This document shows positions 9,558 through 18,117 of a stretch of DNA of 64,000 nucleotides, piece after piece; the first letter of the stretch is position 1, and each line of letters begins with the position of its first letter. This stretch comes from Nitrospira sp. GTDB taxonomy: Bacteria > Nitrospirota > Nitrospiria > Nitrospirales > Nitrospiraceae. The stretch spans positions 186,001 through 250,000 of the forward strand of contig JACOEM010000006.1 of assembly GCA_024998565.1 (NCBI GenBank), in the 5' to 3' direction. The notes below the pieces were generated by a model that saw only the letters and a program-made list of their open reading frames with translations, had not been told where the DNA came from and ran no database searches. Made by a program: the position numbers and the translations under genes.

Positions 9558-9818
9558 TCAAGAGAGGGTTACACCGGAAGGAGTTTGGCTCAAGATCTCG
9601 CGCTCGGCCTCAAGCCAATCCTCCAGCGCACAACCGTGTCGGTACCCATGTTCTGCATAGCGCTCATAGGCTCGCTGGGTAATCAGTGCGTTCAGGTCAT
9701 GGGAGGTCGAGACCGACGAGGCTGGTGATGAACCGGCCGCTTCCGAGGGCGTTGCCGATGTCCGCATGGCGGTCCGTCGCCTCTGTCCTTTGTTGTCTTG
9801 CGGGGATGGGGTCAGCAT
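9558..9818 (-). CDS. DUF2934 domain protein
   Basis: 86 residues, with ribosome site GGAAGGATG before the ATG. The first 40 residues are Ser/Thr/Pro-rich and probably disordered; residues 42-76 are a DUF2934 helix pair with the family pattern ITQRAYERYAEHGYRHG followed by LEDWLEAEREI. DUF2934 proteins are short cytoplasmic proteins of unknown role. The gene sits 15 bases downstream of the nucleotidyltransferase gene on the same strand, so it is likely expressed with it. Confidence 0.82.
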   Translation of the reverse strand: MLTPSPQDNKGQRRRTAMRTSATPSEAAGSSPASSVSTSHDLNALITQRAYERYAEHGYRHGCALEDWLEAEREILSQTPSGVTLS

Positions 9819-9833
9819 AGGGGCATCCTTCCA

Positions 9834-10829
9834 TCATGGTTGCACAGTCGGTTCAGGGCTGACGCCGACGAGAGGTTCCGGTGCGAAGGGACGGTCGAGA
9901 CATTCGAGGGGAAATGCGGGGATGCGACCGATTCGACGTAGGGTCTCCGCAACCCTGGCTGGTTGGCCCCAATCACTCCAGAGAACATCCTGTAACTCAA
10001 CGACGACTGCGGATTCAGTGGCCTGCTGGAGCAGGGTCGTCGACAGATTGTACGCGGGCATGTCCTCGTAAATAGCGTCGAGCACCGCTGTTTCCTGCGA
10101 CCGGCCGATCACACTACTGAGCCGTTCAAAGCGGCGCATTACGTCGGGAAAGCAACGCGTCCCCACCTGCCACAACAATTCGGCTCGCGCGGCAAACACA
10201 AAGGTGTTCCACAATGCGCCGTGGCGAAACGCCTGGACGGCCTGGATCCGGTCGGGCTTTTCGACAAATGAATGGACCTGGCATACTGGCGCATCATCCG
10301 GCGAAGAAAGCGCGGCGCCGGGCAGGATCCATCCATATTCCATTTCGAGTCGATCCGGTCGGACCCCCAGCAGCACCAGTCGATCGGGCATGGTCTCCGC
10401 CAGTTCGGCGATACGACAGACGGCCGCTAGAAAACGGTCTTCCGGATGGATGAAGTGGTCGGAGGGAAAGATGACGACCGTCGCCCCGGGGGCGCGGGCA
10501 TGAATGTAGGTCAAGGGGAGAAAGAGTCCTGCCGCCGTTTCGCAGTTGCGTGGCTGGTAGATGACCTGTCCGATGGTTCGCCCCTGTAGCTGTGTCAGGA
10601 TTTCGTCGCGATGATCACGCCCCACCACGGCGACGATGTGTTCCGGAGCTGTCACCAGGGCCGCGCGGTCCACGGTATGTTGAAACATGGAGCGGGAGCC
10701 GACGAAGGCGCAATACTGTTTGGGCCGGTTGAAGCCGAGCCAGCGATGAACGAGCGGCTGCATCCTGGTGCCTTCGCCTCCCGCAAGGACGATGGCCCAG
10801 CGGGAAGGGGATGGGTGCTGCTGATCCAT
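9834..10829 (-). CDS. Mannose-1-phosphate guanylyltransferase-like sugar nucleotidyltransferase
   Basis: 331 residues; ATG with AAAGGAACG upstream. It has the nucleotidyltransferase signature AGGEGTRMQPL near residues 14-24 and RPKQYCAF about 15 residues later, the latter typical of GDP-mannose pyrophosphorylases. Further blocks, VVIFPSDHFIHPEDRF, YGWILPG and VHSFVEKPDR with GALWNTFVF, match the ManC class. The enzyme would charge mannose-1-phosphate with GTP to make GDP-mannose for glycan synthesis. The C-terminal isomerase domain of bifunctional enzymes is absent. It groups with the DUF2934 gene downstream. Other hexose-phosphate substrates cannot be excluded. Confidence 0.85.
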   Translation of the reverse strand: MDQQHPSPSRWAIVLAGGEGTRMQPLVHRWLGFNRPKQYCAFVGSRSMFQHTVDRAALVTAPEHIVAVVGRDHRDEILTQLQGRTIGQVIYQPRNCETAAGLFLPLTYIHARAPGATVVIFPSDHFIHPEDRFLAAVCRIAELAETMPDRLVLLGVRPDRLEMEYGWILPGAALSSPDDAPVCQVHSFVEKPDRIQAVQAFRHGALWNTFVFAARAELLWQVGTRCFPDVMRRFERLSSVIGRSQETAVLDAIYEDMPAYNLSTTLLQQATESAVVVELQDVLWSDWGQPARVAETLRRIGRIPAFPLECLDRPFAPEPLVGVSPEPTVQP

Positions 10830-11098
10830 GACGTTCCTTTGACTGAGTTTAGTGGTCAGGGAGCGGAGGGGCTCAGGTAACAATCACTTGTCCAAAACTT
10901 GCAGCACAGTGCAAGGCGACTCATAGGCGGTGAAAAGCAAGAGCGAGGCCAGCAAACGTGAAGAGGCTTGTAGGCGGTATATGCGCATGAACGCACAACG
11001 CTCTCTGTGTTCCTGTTTCTGTGATCCGGTGGAGGTGTGGGGAACTCCGCGACAGAACCAGATGGTCGGGCTGTAGAGAAAAGTCTCAGGTCACTGCC

Positions 11099-11554
11099 AT
11101 GGATGAGAATGCCACAGGAGAAAAAGAGCCGGTCCTCTGGGAAGGTGGTGCGGCCTGGAGTCAATTCATCTGGCTCTATCTGATCGTGGGCATCATGATG
11201 CTGCGGGTTGCATTCCTAGTGAGGTCTGGCATGTCAGGATGGAGTGGCTGGCTGGTCGGCGCGGTCACGTTGTTGGGAATCGCCGCCGCATTGCGCCGGT
11301 GGGGGCGGTATGTCGTGACAAGCCGACGAGTCGTGCTGCGGAATGGCTGGACAGGACGCGACATTCAATCAATCGAGTATCGGGAGATCCTCGAGATCGC
11401 CATCAAGCAGGGGCCGCTGGCTGATCTGATGGGGATCGGGACCCTGGTCGTTCGAGGTCGGCAGGACGACGCGACGATTCGTTTCCCCGGAGTGTTTGAT
11501 CCGGAGGATGTGAAACAACGGATTCACGCCGCGCTGGCGGGGCGATCGGCCTGA
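11099..11554 (+). CDS. Membrane protein with bacterial PH (bPH2/YdbT-like) domain
   Basis: 151 residues; start at the ATG preceded by CAGGTCAC. Two hydrophobic segments (about residues 22-42 and 46-62) form a hairpin in the membrane. After this comes a bacterial pleckstrin-homology fold with the pattern RYVVTSRRVVLRNGW, then ILEIAIKQGPLADLMGIGTL, which is the diagnostic strand-turn region. Such proteins are cytoplasmic-facing membrane proteins of unclear role. In the ancestral order the capA gene probably followed directly; 20 bases later there is now only a capA relic. Confidence 0.85.
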   Translation: MDENATGEKEPVLWEGGAAWSQFIWLYLIVGIMMLRVAFLVRSGMSGWSGWLVGAVTLLGIAAALRRWGRYVVTSRRVVLRNGWTGRDIQSIEYREILEIAIKQGPLADLMGIGTLVVRGRQDDATIRFPGVFDPEDVKQRIHAALAGRSA

Positions 11555-11573
11555 GGATTCATCGGTGAGACCG

Positions 11574-11658
11574 ATGCAGATTGCATTGACGGGCGATGTG
11601 ATGCTGGGACGAATGGTGGATCAAGAGGTGATCCGGAACATAGAAGAGATATCCTAGC
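11574..11658 (+). pseudogene. Relic of a capA 5' end (27 codons)
   Basis: From the ATG, 66 bases match the start of the intact capA at 15210-15275 with only 5 differences, three of them synonymous, then similarity ends at once and the frame stops at TAG (11656-11658). The match begins exactly at the start codon and upstream sequences are unrelated. This marks the left edge of the inserted cassette. Confidence 0.85.
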
Positions 11659-11672
11659 GATGTTCAGTCCGA

Positions 11673-12938
11673 TCACTCTCCCTGGTGATTCGTCCTATGC
11701 GACAATCGAAGAGCCTGTGCGAGGGGGTGAAGGAGATAATCATACACTAGCCGGAGTGGCCTGATGAGACCGTAGAGGCAATGAAGCGCTTCGGGGAGTG
11801 AAAGAAAGCTATGGTCCCTGGCGTTAGGGATGAAGAGTCTTTCGAGGAAGCGACGGAGCGGCTCCAGATGATAAGGAAGCTTGTCTCGAAAACGTTCGCG
11901 GAGCTGTGAGTGAAATCGGGCTTGCTCCGATATCGAAACCGGTCGGCATGAACCGGACGCTCTGGCGTATAATTGCACAATAAACTCATTTCGCACCTGT
12001 GCCACAAGCGATGCAATCGACCGGTCATGCCCCACCCGTACTGATATCTCTGCCGGTATCGGAATTCCCAGGAGGTCGTGAGCGAGCGTGAGAGCGAAAG
12101 AAAGAGTTCCTCGCGCTCCGATTCTCGTAGCCTCTGTTAGGAGCCATTCCCAATTCAGCACGGGGTGTTCATGAAGAAATTGAGCAAGATCACACACCTT
12201 CGCTAGCCTAGACCGCTTCTCCCACGCGTCCTTCGCCACTTGCACGCAGAGAATCAGAAGCGAATCCTCGTCGGAAAGAGTGGGGACTAGTTCACCACAG
12301 AGTACCATCTTACTGCGACGTTGCCACAGATTCGAAAACTCAATCGAGTATGGAAAGATACGCGGGGTGAGTCCTTGGTGGAGATCAAGACAGTAACCAC
12401 CGCTTGAACTTATGAAATGCGATTCCCATTCACAATCCGCCGAAAGTTGGAATCCATCTGAAAGAAGAAGTTTCTTTGAACGATCATAGTCACGCCAGTC
12501 AACCAAGATGTCCAGATCGAGGAATTGGCGTAGGTTCAGGCTGCCATAGGCCGAAACTGCGAGCACCGGTCCTTTGTAAGGAATAGCAGCGACCTGGTTA
12601 GACTGAAACAGATTCAGGAGCTGGAGCAGTTCCTGCGCAAGATAGAAGTTTGCCAGGGCATTCGAGCAATAGCGGACCTTCACATAGTCCAGAATATGCT
12701 GAGGCACGACAGTTGAGCCAAGGGAGTGGAGTTGTTTGTAGAGAAGCGGCAGTACACCGTGATTGTGGGAGACAATAATAAGGTCGGACCAGTTCACATC
12801 TTCTCGGATAGAGGCACAAGTCTCGGGTGAGATCTCAGCGTTGAGCGGAGTTCTTGCAAGGTTTAGAAGGATAGCGCTTTCCCCCGATAGGCTGGCCGTA
12901 GGGTTGTCCGCAATTTCTCGGAACTTAACAGTTTTCAT
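11673..12938 (-). CDS. NTP_transf_5-type nucleotidyltransferase family protein
   Basis: 421 residues. The motif AIPYKGPVLAVSAYG (118-132) followed by LRQFLDLDILVD (136-147) is the signature of the uncharacterised nucleotidyltransferase family PF14907, whose two aspartates (here in DLDILVD) would bind metal and NTP. The remaining 270 residues are helical and family-typical. In known RiPP clusters, such as some lasso-peptide loci, proteins of this kind occur next to an HPr-kinase-like protein and are thought to modify the peptide. Here it is the last gene of the minus-strand cassette, 101 bases after the small Tat protein. The substrate is unknown; an exopolysaccharide-related role is an alternative because capA is adjacent. 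Confidence 0.75.
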   Translation of the reverse strand: MKTVKFREIADNPTASLSGESAILLNLARTPLNAEISPETCASIREDVNWSDLIIVSHNHGVLPLLYKQLHSLGSTVVPQHILDYVKVRYCSNALANFYLAQELLQLLNLFQSNQVAAIPYKGPVLAVSAYGSLNLRQFLDLDILVDWRDYDRSKKLLLSDGFQLSADCEWESHFISSSGGYCLDLHQGLTPRIFPYSIEFSNLWQRRSKMVLCGELVPTLSDEDSLLILCVQVAKDAWEKRSRLAKVCDLAQFLHEHPVLNWEWLLTEATRIGARGTLSFALTLAHDLLGIPIPAEISVRVGHDRSIASLVAQVRNEFIVQLYARASGSCRPVSISEQARFHSQLRERFRDKLPYHLEPLRRFLERLFIPNARDHSFLSLPEALHCLYGLIRPLRLVYDYLLHPLAQALRLSHRTNHQGE

Positions 12939-13039
12939 CGAGCCATTCCGTTTGACCCTCGAAGGATACTGCCCGAGGTTGAGCTCTGATTGATTCAGCG
13001 TTGAGCAACAATGGGGCGTATTCTTTAGCGACTAATAGA

Positions 13040-13387
13040 TCAACCTCGAAGCGTAGAGCACGTACCCTGAGTGGTAACTTTACGGCTGCCAAAAATCTTT
13101 CTCAGGTTGTCGAGTAGCTGATCCAAGAGACTCTGCTCACAGGGAGGCCTAATAACCGTAATTTGTCCTTCCGTCACAATGAACTGAGTGCTGTCAACTA
13201 CAGCCGTATCGCCCTTCGTATAGGTTTGAGCGAACGACATAGGAATAGCGGCCCCGCTCAGGACTAGGGCAACGGAAGGGACCGTGATCAGACTGTGCTT
13301 GACGACATGTGAGAGAAAGTGCCGTCGGTTCACTTCTCTGGCAAGCATTGATTGGTCTGGGTTGCTGCTGGTGAGTTGGTCAGTCAT
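13040..13387 (-). CDS. Small protein with twin-arginine signal, possible substrate of the cassette
   Basis: 115 residues, with GAGGAG as ribosome site. Residues 1-53 look like a Tat signal: NRRHFL at 20-25, then the hydrophobic stretch LITVPSVALVLSGAA and a cleavage point near SFA. The mature part of about 62 residues has two cysteines (83 and 110) and the hydrophilic ending TTQGTCSTLRG rich in Thr/Ser. I know no family for it. It sits between the PqqD-HprK fusion and the nucleotidyltransferase, the position a peptide substrate would have. The folded-export signal is unusual for a peptide precursor, so it may instead be an exported partner protein. Confidence 0.6.
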   Translation of the reverse strand: MTDQLTSSNPDQSMLAREVNRRHFLSHVVKHSLITVPSVALVLSGAAIPMSFAQTYTKGDTAVVDSTQFIVTEGQITVIRPPCEQSLLDQLLDNLRKIFGSRKVTTQGTCSTLRG

Positions 13388-13505
13388 AACTAATGCTCCT
13401 CGTGGGAGTGAGTATTGGGTCTACTGTGATTTACTTGGCACCTCTCCAGAATCGCTAAGACAAGGTCCTCTTCATTTTTGTCCTGTGCTAAGCAACAGCC
13501 AGTGG

Positions 13506-14735
13506 TTAGGGTGTCAGCTTGTTCATGAGTCGCACCGCCTCCTTAAGGTTAGAGTTGGGGAGTAGATAACCATCGATGGTCCTGATCCACTCGACAATCC
13601 GCGAGACCGCTGCCTGGTTGAGACGCTCCGGCAGGCTCAGACATTGCGCGAAGAGTCGTTGGAGAACCTCAACTCTGGGCAATGGTTGCAACTTGCTCTG
13701 AGCTGCTGGGTTATAGGCCGGAAAGACTATCCAGCGAACCTTATGCCCTTCCGGCCGATCAGGCCCTCTACTTTCAGGAGGTGGAGACAAGTAACGGATG
13801 TGCTTCCCGTCTTCCCGGAGATGGACCGTGGCCTGGTCCAGTTCTGGATAGTAAGGAGCCAGCACCGGCCAAGCTCCTTCTTTGGTTGCCATGGCGATCG
13901 GTATTGGCTGCACACGGAGTTCATTTCCTTCTAATGGCGCGCACTCGTCAGACAGATAATGCCAGCCATCATGGACTAGACCCGCAACGAGGCACGTCTT
14001 ACCACTACCGGATTCAGCTGGTAGCACGACACACTGGCCCTCACGTTCGACTACACCTCCGTGAATTTGGAATCGATAAGGGTGATCGTTCAATGCAATG
14101 CGCATCATGCAACATTTAACGGCAGGACCAAGACCGCTGAGGGTCTCGCAAAGTTCTTCCAGGGTACCATCTTGAAGAACTGCGTATCCCTTTTGGGTTT
14201 GAGCCAGGACCAACTCCGTACTGTAGAGGGTAATTCCATCACTCTCCAGGTGAGCAAGAATCGGATGAACCATGGCCTCCTGTGCGGCGCTGTCGTAACC
14301 AATGGTGAACAGTGTCCGCCGAAGTCGGTAGCTCCTCTGGCTGTGACGTTGCCGCTGGTCTACTTGGAGGTCAACCTGCGGCAGCGACCTCGCGGGGGGG
14401 CTCGTGAGAACGGGCCTGTTGCACTCGCTTCCACTAAGTAAACCGAGCGCCCACCATTGCCCGACTAGGTTGATGACCGTGTCTTGGGTCTGTTCGGGGG
14501 GGCTGTCGGTTATTTCAGCGAGTTCGGCTGCGATCGCTGCCACAGGGAGCCCGTCCTCCATGGCCATCCAGATCCATGTCGCGGATGTGTTGAACGCATA
14601 GATTTCCTGGCGACCCTCGCAGAAGACAACCCCTGCTTCATCCAAAGCGAAAAGATGGCAATCGGAAGCCTGGCGACAGGGACTCTCCAAGAAGTATTGG
14701 GTATGATCTATACGGGGTGCAGAAGTGAATGTCAT
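13506..14735 (-). CDS. PqqD-like domain fused to HPr-kinase-like P-loop domain
   Basis: 409 residues; ATG preceded by AAAAGG. Residues about 25-102 match the PqqD/RRE wing-helix fold (LDEAGVVFCEGRQEIYAFN, ATWIWMAMEDG, then helices ending GLL), the fold that binds leader peptides in RiPP pathways. Residues about 215-400 are an HPr-kinase/serine kinase-like domain: P-loop AESGSGKT at 240-247 and LSDE at 261-264 in the place of the usual Ser-Asp-Asp. Fused kinase-PqqD proteins are found in lasso-peptide-like and polysaccharide gene clusters and can phosphorylate a peptide. It is first in the minus-strand cassette. No lasso cyclase, B2 protease or exporter follows, so the pathway is either incomplete or different. 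Confidence 0.78.
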   Translation of the reverse strand: MTFTSAPRIDHTQYFLESPCRQASDCHLFALDEAGVVFCEGRQEIYAFNTSATWIWMAMEDGLPVAAIAAELAEITDSPPEQTQDTVINLVGQWWALGLLSGSECNRPVLTSPPARSLPQVDLQVDQRQRHSQRSYRLRRTLFTIGYDSAAQEAMVHPILAHLESDGITLYSTELVLAQTQKGYAVLQDGTLEELCETLSGLGPAVKCCMMRIALNDHPYRFQIHGGVVEREGQCVVLPAESGSGKTCLVAGLVHDGWHYLSDECAPLEGNELRVQPIPIAMATKEGAWPVLAPYYPELDQATVHLREDGKHIRYLSPPPESRGPDRPEGHKVRWIVFPAYNPAAQSKLQPLPRVEVLQRLFAQCLSLPERLNQAAVSRIVEWIRTIDGYLLPNSNLKEAVRLMNKLTP

Positions 14736-15209
14736 ATAGGGAGCCTTTTTGCGGGAGGCACGGTGTTACTTTTGTCGAACGCAAGAGTGATGCCGTTTTT
14801 CGGGAATGCCCGATAGGAATCCAACCACGAATGAGCGTTGACGGGAGTCTCTGTTCCACCGAGTCCTACACCTTTGCAGACGAGACTCGAAGCGCGCGTA
14901 AGTGCTCTTGCGCTACGTGTCTGATCGTGCCCACGATTGATAGACGAGAACGTGTGCGGAGCATCCTCAAACAGAGACTATGTAAGCTAGTGCAGGAGAT
15001 AGCGTGCCTAGGGTTCTTGAGTGAGAAATGGGGAGATTCTCCACAAGGTCTCATGGATTAGTTGTTGCGAAAAGCCGCAGCTGCCAATGAGTGTAGCAAA
15101 GGGGATGCAGTAGCCGGCAACCGCTAGGCAAGTTGCTGGCACCAGGATTGCGGTAGTCGTTCGCAAGAAGTCTTGGCTTTGTCGAAAAATCCCCACCGCA
15201 GGAGCACAG
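14736..15209. other. 474-base non-coding stretch at the cassette edge
   Basis: Short open frames exist on both strands (for example a 62-codon hydrophobic one at 15008-15196 on the minus strand) but none has a ribosome site. The region presumably holds the promoter of the PqqD-HprK gene and the junction with the host. No peptide precursor, repeat or terminator was recognised. Confidence 0.5.
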
Positions 15210-16199
15210 ATGCAACTTGCATTGACCGGCGATGTGATGCTGGGACGGATGGTGGATCAAGAGGTGATCGGGAACCAGTCCCTCTGGCCTGAGGCCGTCT
15301 GGGGCGATGTGTTGCCGATCCTGCTTGCGGCGGACCTGCGTGTCATCAACCTGGAATGCGTCATCAGCGCACGCGGGCGAGAATGGCATCCGCAATCGAA
15401 AGCGTTCCATTTCCGTGCCCACCCGAGAGCGATCGACTGTCTCAAGTCGGCAAGCATTGATGCGGTGACGTTAGCCAACAACCATGTCCTCGATTACGGG
15501 GCGGAGGCCTTGCTCGATTGCCTTGGACTGCTCGATCGGGCCGGCATCAGGCATGCGGGGGCCGGCCGGAACCTGGCGGCAGCGATGGAGCCGGCGTTCC
15601 TTCCGGTAGCAAGAGGTGGGGTTGCAGTGCTGGCGCTGACCGACAATGAGCCGGAATGGGAGGCCGCCGATGTCAAGCCGGGAGTCGTCTATGTGGCCTA
15701 CGACCATAGGGGGCTCAAGGAGCCCTATCGAGCGCGTGTGGCGGACGCGATCAAACGAGCCCGGAGTCAAGCCGGTCTTGTCTTGGTCAGCGCCCACGTC
15801 GGACCTAACTGGGGTGCGCCGTCAGTCGAGATGCGGGCGCTTGCTCGGGAGCTGCTTGATCTGGGAGCCGATTTCTATTGGGGACATTCCAATCACACGC
15901 CTCAAGGGATCGAACTCTACCGTGGGAAGGCGATTCTGTATTCGAGCGGCGATTTCATCGACGACTACATGGTGGATGAGCATGAACGCAACGATCTATC
16001 GTTCCTGTTCGTCCTTAACGTGGAGCCAGGCCGTGTCGCGCACATTCGGCTTCATCCCGTTCGCATTGAGCATTGTCGCGTGAGGCTCGCCCGGCATCAG
16101 GACGCCCTGTTTCTCCAGAAAACCATGCAGGCCAAGTGCGCCGCGCTGGGCACGCCCATCGCGTTTCACGACGGCGTCGGCTCAGTGATCATCGGATGA
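15210..16199 (+). CDS. CapA-family poly-gamma-glutamate synthesis-like metallophosphatase protein
   Basis: 329 residues; ATG with GGAG at the right distance. The CapA/PgsA metallophosphatase-like fold is complete: LTGDVMLGR (metal-site motif) at the start, NLECVIS, ANNHVLDYG, then SAHVGPNWG, GHSNHTPQGIELY and YSSGDFIDDY. CapA proteins take part in capsular poly-gamma-glutamate synthesis, though many members have other or unknown roles; there are no capB/capC genes here. No signal peptide is visible, so it may be cytoplasmic. The first 66 bases are duplicated at 11574, which shows that the cassette was inserted at this gene. Its present promoter lies in cassette-derived sequence. Confidence 0.85.
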   Translation: MQLALTGDVMLGRMVDQEVIGNQSLWPEAVWGDVLPILLAADLRVINLECVISARGREWHPQSKAFHFRAHPRAIDCLKSASIDAVTLANNHVLDYGAEALLDCLGLLDRAGIRHAGAGRNLAAAMEPAFLPVARGGVAVLALTDNEPEWEAADVKPGVVYVAYDHRGLKEPYRARVADAIKRARSQAGLVLVSAHVGPNWGAPSVEMRALARELLDLGADFYWGHSNHTPQGIELYRGKAILYSSGDFIDDYMVDEHERNDLSFLFVLNVEPGRVAHIRLHPVRIEHCRVRLARHQDALFLQKTMQAKCAALGTPIAFHDGVGSVIIG

Positions 16200-16241
16200 A
16201 TGAGCGAGTCGTTCCCGGCGGCGCGTAAGGGGACGGGTCGC

Positions 16242-16679
16242 TTAGTAAGGGCTCTTGCCGGGAGTGGTCTGGCTCTGCCGGAGGCTGGCGAGATAGGCCA
16301 GCAGGTCTGTGATGTCCTGGTCGCTCAGCGTGGTGTCCGGCAGCATGCCGCTTCCCGGATGTCCCTCACGAATGGCCCGGAAGCGGGCTTTGTTGTCTTT
16401 CAGGGTCAGCCCGGCGCGATTGCGAAGATCGGGAGCTCCAGCGGACAGTTTTGCGATCGCGGCCGCTGTGTCAGGCTTCAGTGAAGGTTTCTTGTCGAGC
16501 ACTCCGTCCACGCCGTGACAGTAGTGACAGATGCCCTTGCCGTTAAAGAGTGTTTGCCCCTGCCCGGCATTCCCCTTCAAGGCCGGAAGTTTCTCTCCGG
16601 GCTCGGCACCGCTTACGTTTCCAGCCGAGTGCATGAGGGCGACGAGAACGATTCCGGGAAGGAGAAGTCGGTTCCGCAT
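16242..16679 (-). CDS. Small c-type cytochrome
   Basis: 145 residues, ATG preceded by GGAGGATG. Residues 1-24 form a signal peptide cleaved after VSGA. One heme-binding motif CHYCH lies at 51-55, and a likely axial methionine at GMLPDTTLSDQDI, the usual GxxMP-type region of class I cytochrome c. It should be a soluble periplasmic electron carrier; its partner is not encoded nearby. It is convergent with capA and divergent from the small Cys protein gene at 16977. A second similar cytochrome is at 48190. Confidence 0.9.
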   Translation of the reverse strand: MRNRLLLPGIVLVALMHSAGNVSGAEPGEKLPALKGNAGQGQTLFNGKGICHYCHGVDGVLDKKPSLKPDTAAAIAKLSAGAPDLRNRAGLTLKDNKARFRAIREGHPGSGMLPDTTLSDQDITDLLAYLASLRQSQTTPGKSPY

Positions 16680-16976
16680 GGGGATGCATCCTCCTAAAGC
16701 AAGCGAGAGTTCAGTATGCCGCGAAGGTTCTGATAACACAATGCCCTGGAATCAGAGTTTACTCGGAGGAGATGCTGATCGAGTCTGTGATATGAAGGCC
16801 GGCGCCTCTGTATATAGACGACTGAAAAGCACCGACCGCATTTTGTTGTGTCGGACCTTTTCCCTGATCGTATCAGACAAATTCCTAGTGTGAAGTCTGC
16901 ACAGATCTGATAGGGTTGTGCCGCATTCAGTTAGAAATAGCCCAGCTATTGTCCGCTGCGATTCGGGGAGGTCACT

Positions 16977-17147
16977 ATGCGTAGTCCTCAACTCGAGCCC
17001 ACCACGACACGGACACTCACCTGTCTCCACATGCGACTCATCGATCGTATTCGCTGCGAGGATGAAACAGAACGTCCTCTCTATCGATGCCTCGAATGCG
17101 GAGCCGTCATTCACGATCCCCATACTGCCGCGAAGGCGTCCTCGTGA
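16977..17147 (+). CDS. 56-residue Cys/His protein, paralogue of the one at 21427
   Basis: A strong ribosome site (GGGGAGGTC) precedes the ATG. The protein has CLHMRLIDRI at 16-25 and RCLECGAVI at 37-45, giving Cys16, His18, Cys27, Cys38 and Cys41. The C-x2-C pair suggests a small zinc-ribbon-like fold. A second protein at 21427 has the same two blocks (CLHGRLVDRV and RCLECGAII) with a similar length and N-terminus, so the pair forms a family. No function is known to me. Overlapping antisense frames in this stretch have no ribosome site. Confidence 0.7.
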   Translation: MRSPQLEPTTTRTLTCLHMRLIDRIRCEDETERPLYRCLECGAVIHDPHTAAKASS

Positions 17148-17181
17148 CCCTGCCGGTCAGGCAGTTTGCGCAGGCCTCCGC

Positions 17182-18117
17182 CTAACGAAGAATTCCGCTC
17201 ACGATCAGTTCGACTGCCTGCTCAGGATTCAGCCCGCGGGCCATCAGCGTTTCCAATTCCTTCTTGTCCACGCTTCCGATCGCGGCCTCGTGTGTGACTT
17301 TCGCCTCCGGGTGAAAGACTTTCACAATCGGGATGGCGCTGGCATGGGCCCGGCCCTGCACGATTTCCATACAATCCACGTGGCCGCGGGCGCCTTTGGC
17401 ATGGGCTTCGGTGATGCCGGTAATCTCGGCGGAGGCGTCGCCTTCCAGCACCACGCGTGTTTTGATGAGGCTTCGTGATCGTTCGCCTCGAAGGATGACC
17501 GATTCTTTCAACGTGATGCGATCGGTCTGGTGCCCGAAGATTTTCGCACTGAGCTCGGCGAGACCCTCCTCCTCCACTTCGACGAGATAGTCGATGTCGA
17601 GGTTTCCCACTGAGCCGGAGAGCAAGGAGAAATCCGAGAAATAGCGGGCGCCCTTGCCGATCTTGATCGTGGCATGGGGCAGGACCTGCATGCCGCCGTG
17701 CAGGCCATGGTAGTGGCCCTCGGTATAGGCCAGCGACGCGCCGGGACCGATCGTCATCACCGCCTGCATGCGATGTTGGGCCGCTTGGGCCACGGGAAAG
17801 AGGCAATGAGAGAGCACTCGCGCCTGTGCCCCCTCCTGCACCTGCACGTCGATGGCGATCTGCTGCACCCCCGTGGGGTGAGTCAGACCGAAGCACATGT
17901 GAATCGGCTGATCGATGGTGACGCCCGCCTCAACCACTATTTGCCCGATAAGGGCGTCCGGGGTTTCTTCCAGTTCGACGCGCAGGCCGGGGACCGTCCG
18001 ACGGCTCAGGATGTGATGCCCTTGCGCGACGATATGGGCGATGCCCGAGTCGTCGAGGATGGACGGCTCGGCGCCCACCATGGGCAAGACGCGCATGAGT
18101 TGCTCAAGGTCGGACAT
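17182..18117 (-). CDS. SufB/SufD family Fe-S scaffold protein
   Basis: 311 residues from the ATG at 18117, which has GGAGG nine bases ahead; the frame is open for 40 more codons, but those overlap the sufC coding sequence. It contains the SufBD core beta-helix, with ARGHVDCMEIVQGRAHA and HPEAKVTHEAAIGSVDKKEL blocks and the ending LNPEQAVELIVSGIL, all typical. The acidic-cysteine site of SufB (Cys/His in VTHEA) appears partly kept. With SufC it forms the minimal scaffold for [Fe-S] assembly, resembling the short SufB of archaea and some deep-branching bacteria. It follows sufC with a 14-base overlap, so the two genes are translationally coupled. Confidence 0.85.
   Translation of the reverse strand: MSDLEQLMRVLPMVGAEPSILDDSGIAHIVAQGHHILSRRTVPGLRVELEETPDALIGQIVVEAGVTIDQPIHMCFGLTHPTGVQQIAIDVQVQEGAQARVLSHCLFPVAQAAQHRMQAVMTIGPGASLAYTEGHYHGLHGGMQVLPHATIKIGKGARYFSDFSLLSGSVGNLDIDYLVEVEEEGLAELSAKIFGHQTDRITLKESVILRGERSRSLIKTRVVLEGDASAEITGITEAHAKGARGHVDCMEIVQGRAHASAIPIVKVFHPEAKVTHEAAIGSVDKKELETLMARGLNPEQAVELIVSGILR

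Larger units (their letters stand above)
11640..15209. other. Putative foreign cassette flanked by duplicated capA start
   Basis: A 3.6-kb block with three genes, all on the minus strand, lies between the truncated capA start and the full capA gene. Its base composition looks closer to even than in its high-GC neighbours, and the codon use is less biased. The flanking 66-bp imperfect direct repeat suggests entry by recombination with a capA allele from another strain rather than by a transposase; no transposase, integrase or terminal inverted repeat was seen. Confidence 0.6.

Noticed and set aside
10937-10951. Sigma-54-like TGGCCT-N5-TTGC upstream of the nucleotidyltransferase gene
   Set aside because: Two mismatches in the -24 part and over 100 bases from the start; not better than chance without support.
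15008-15196. A 62-codon hydrophobic open frame at the cassette edge as possible peptide precursor
   Set aside because: No ribosome site and a GTG start with no leader-like pattern.
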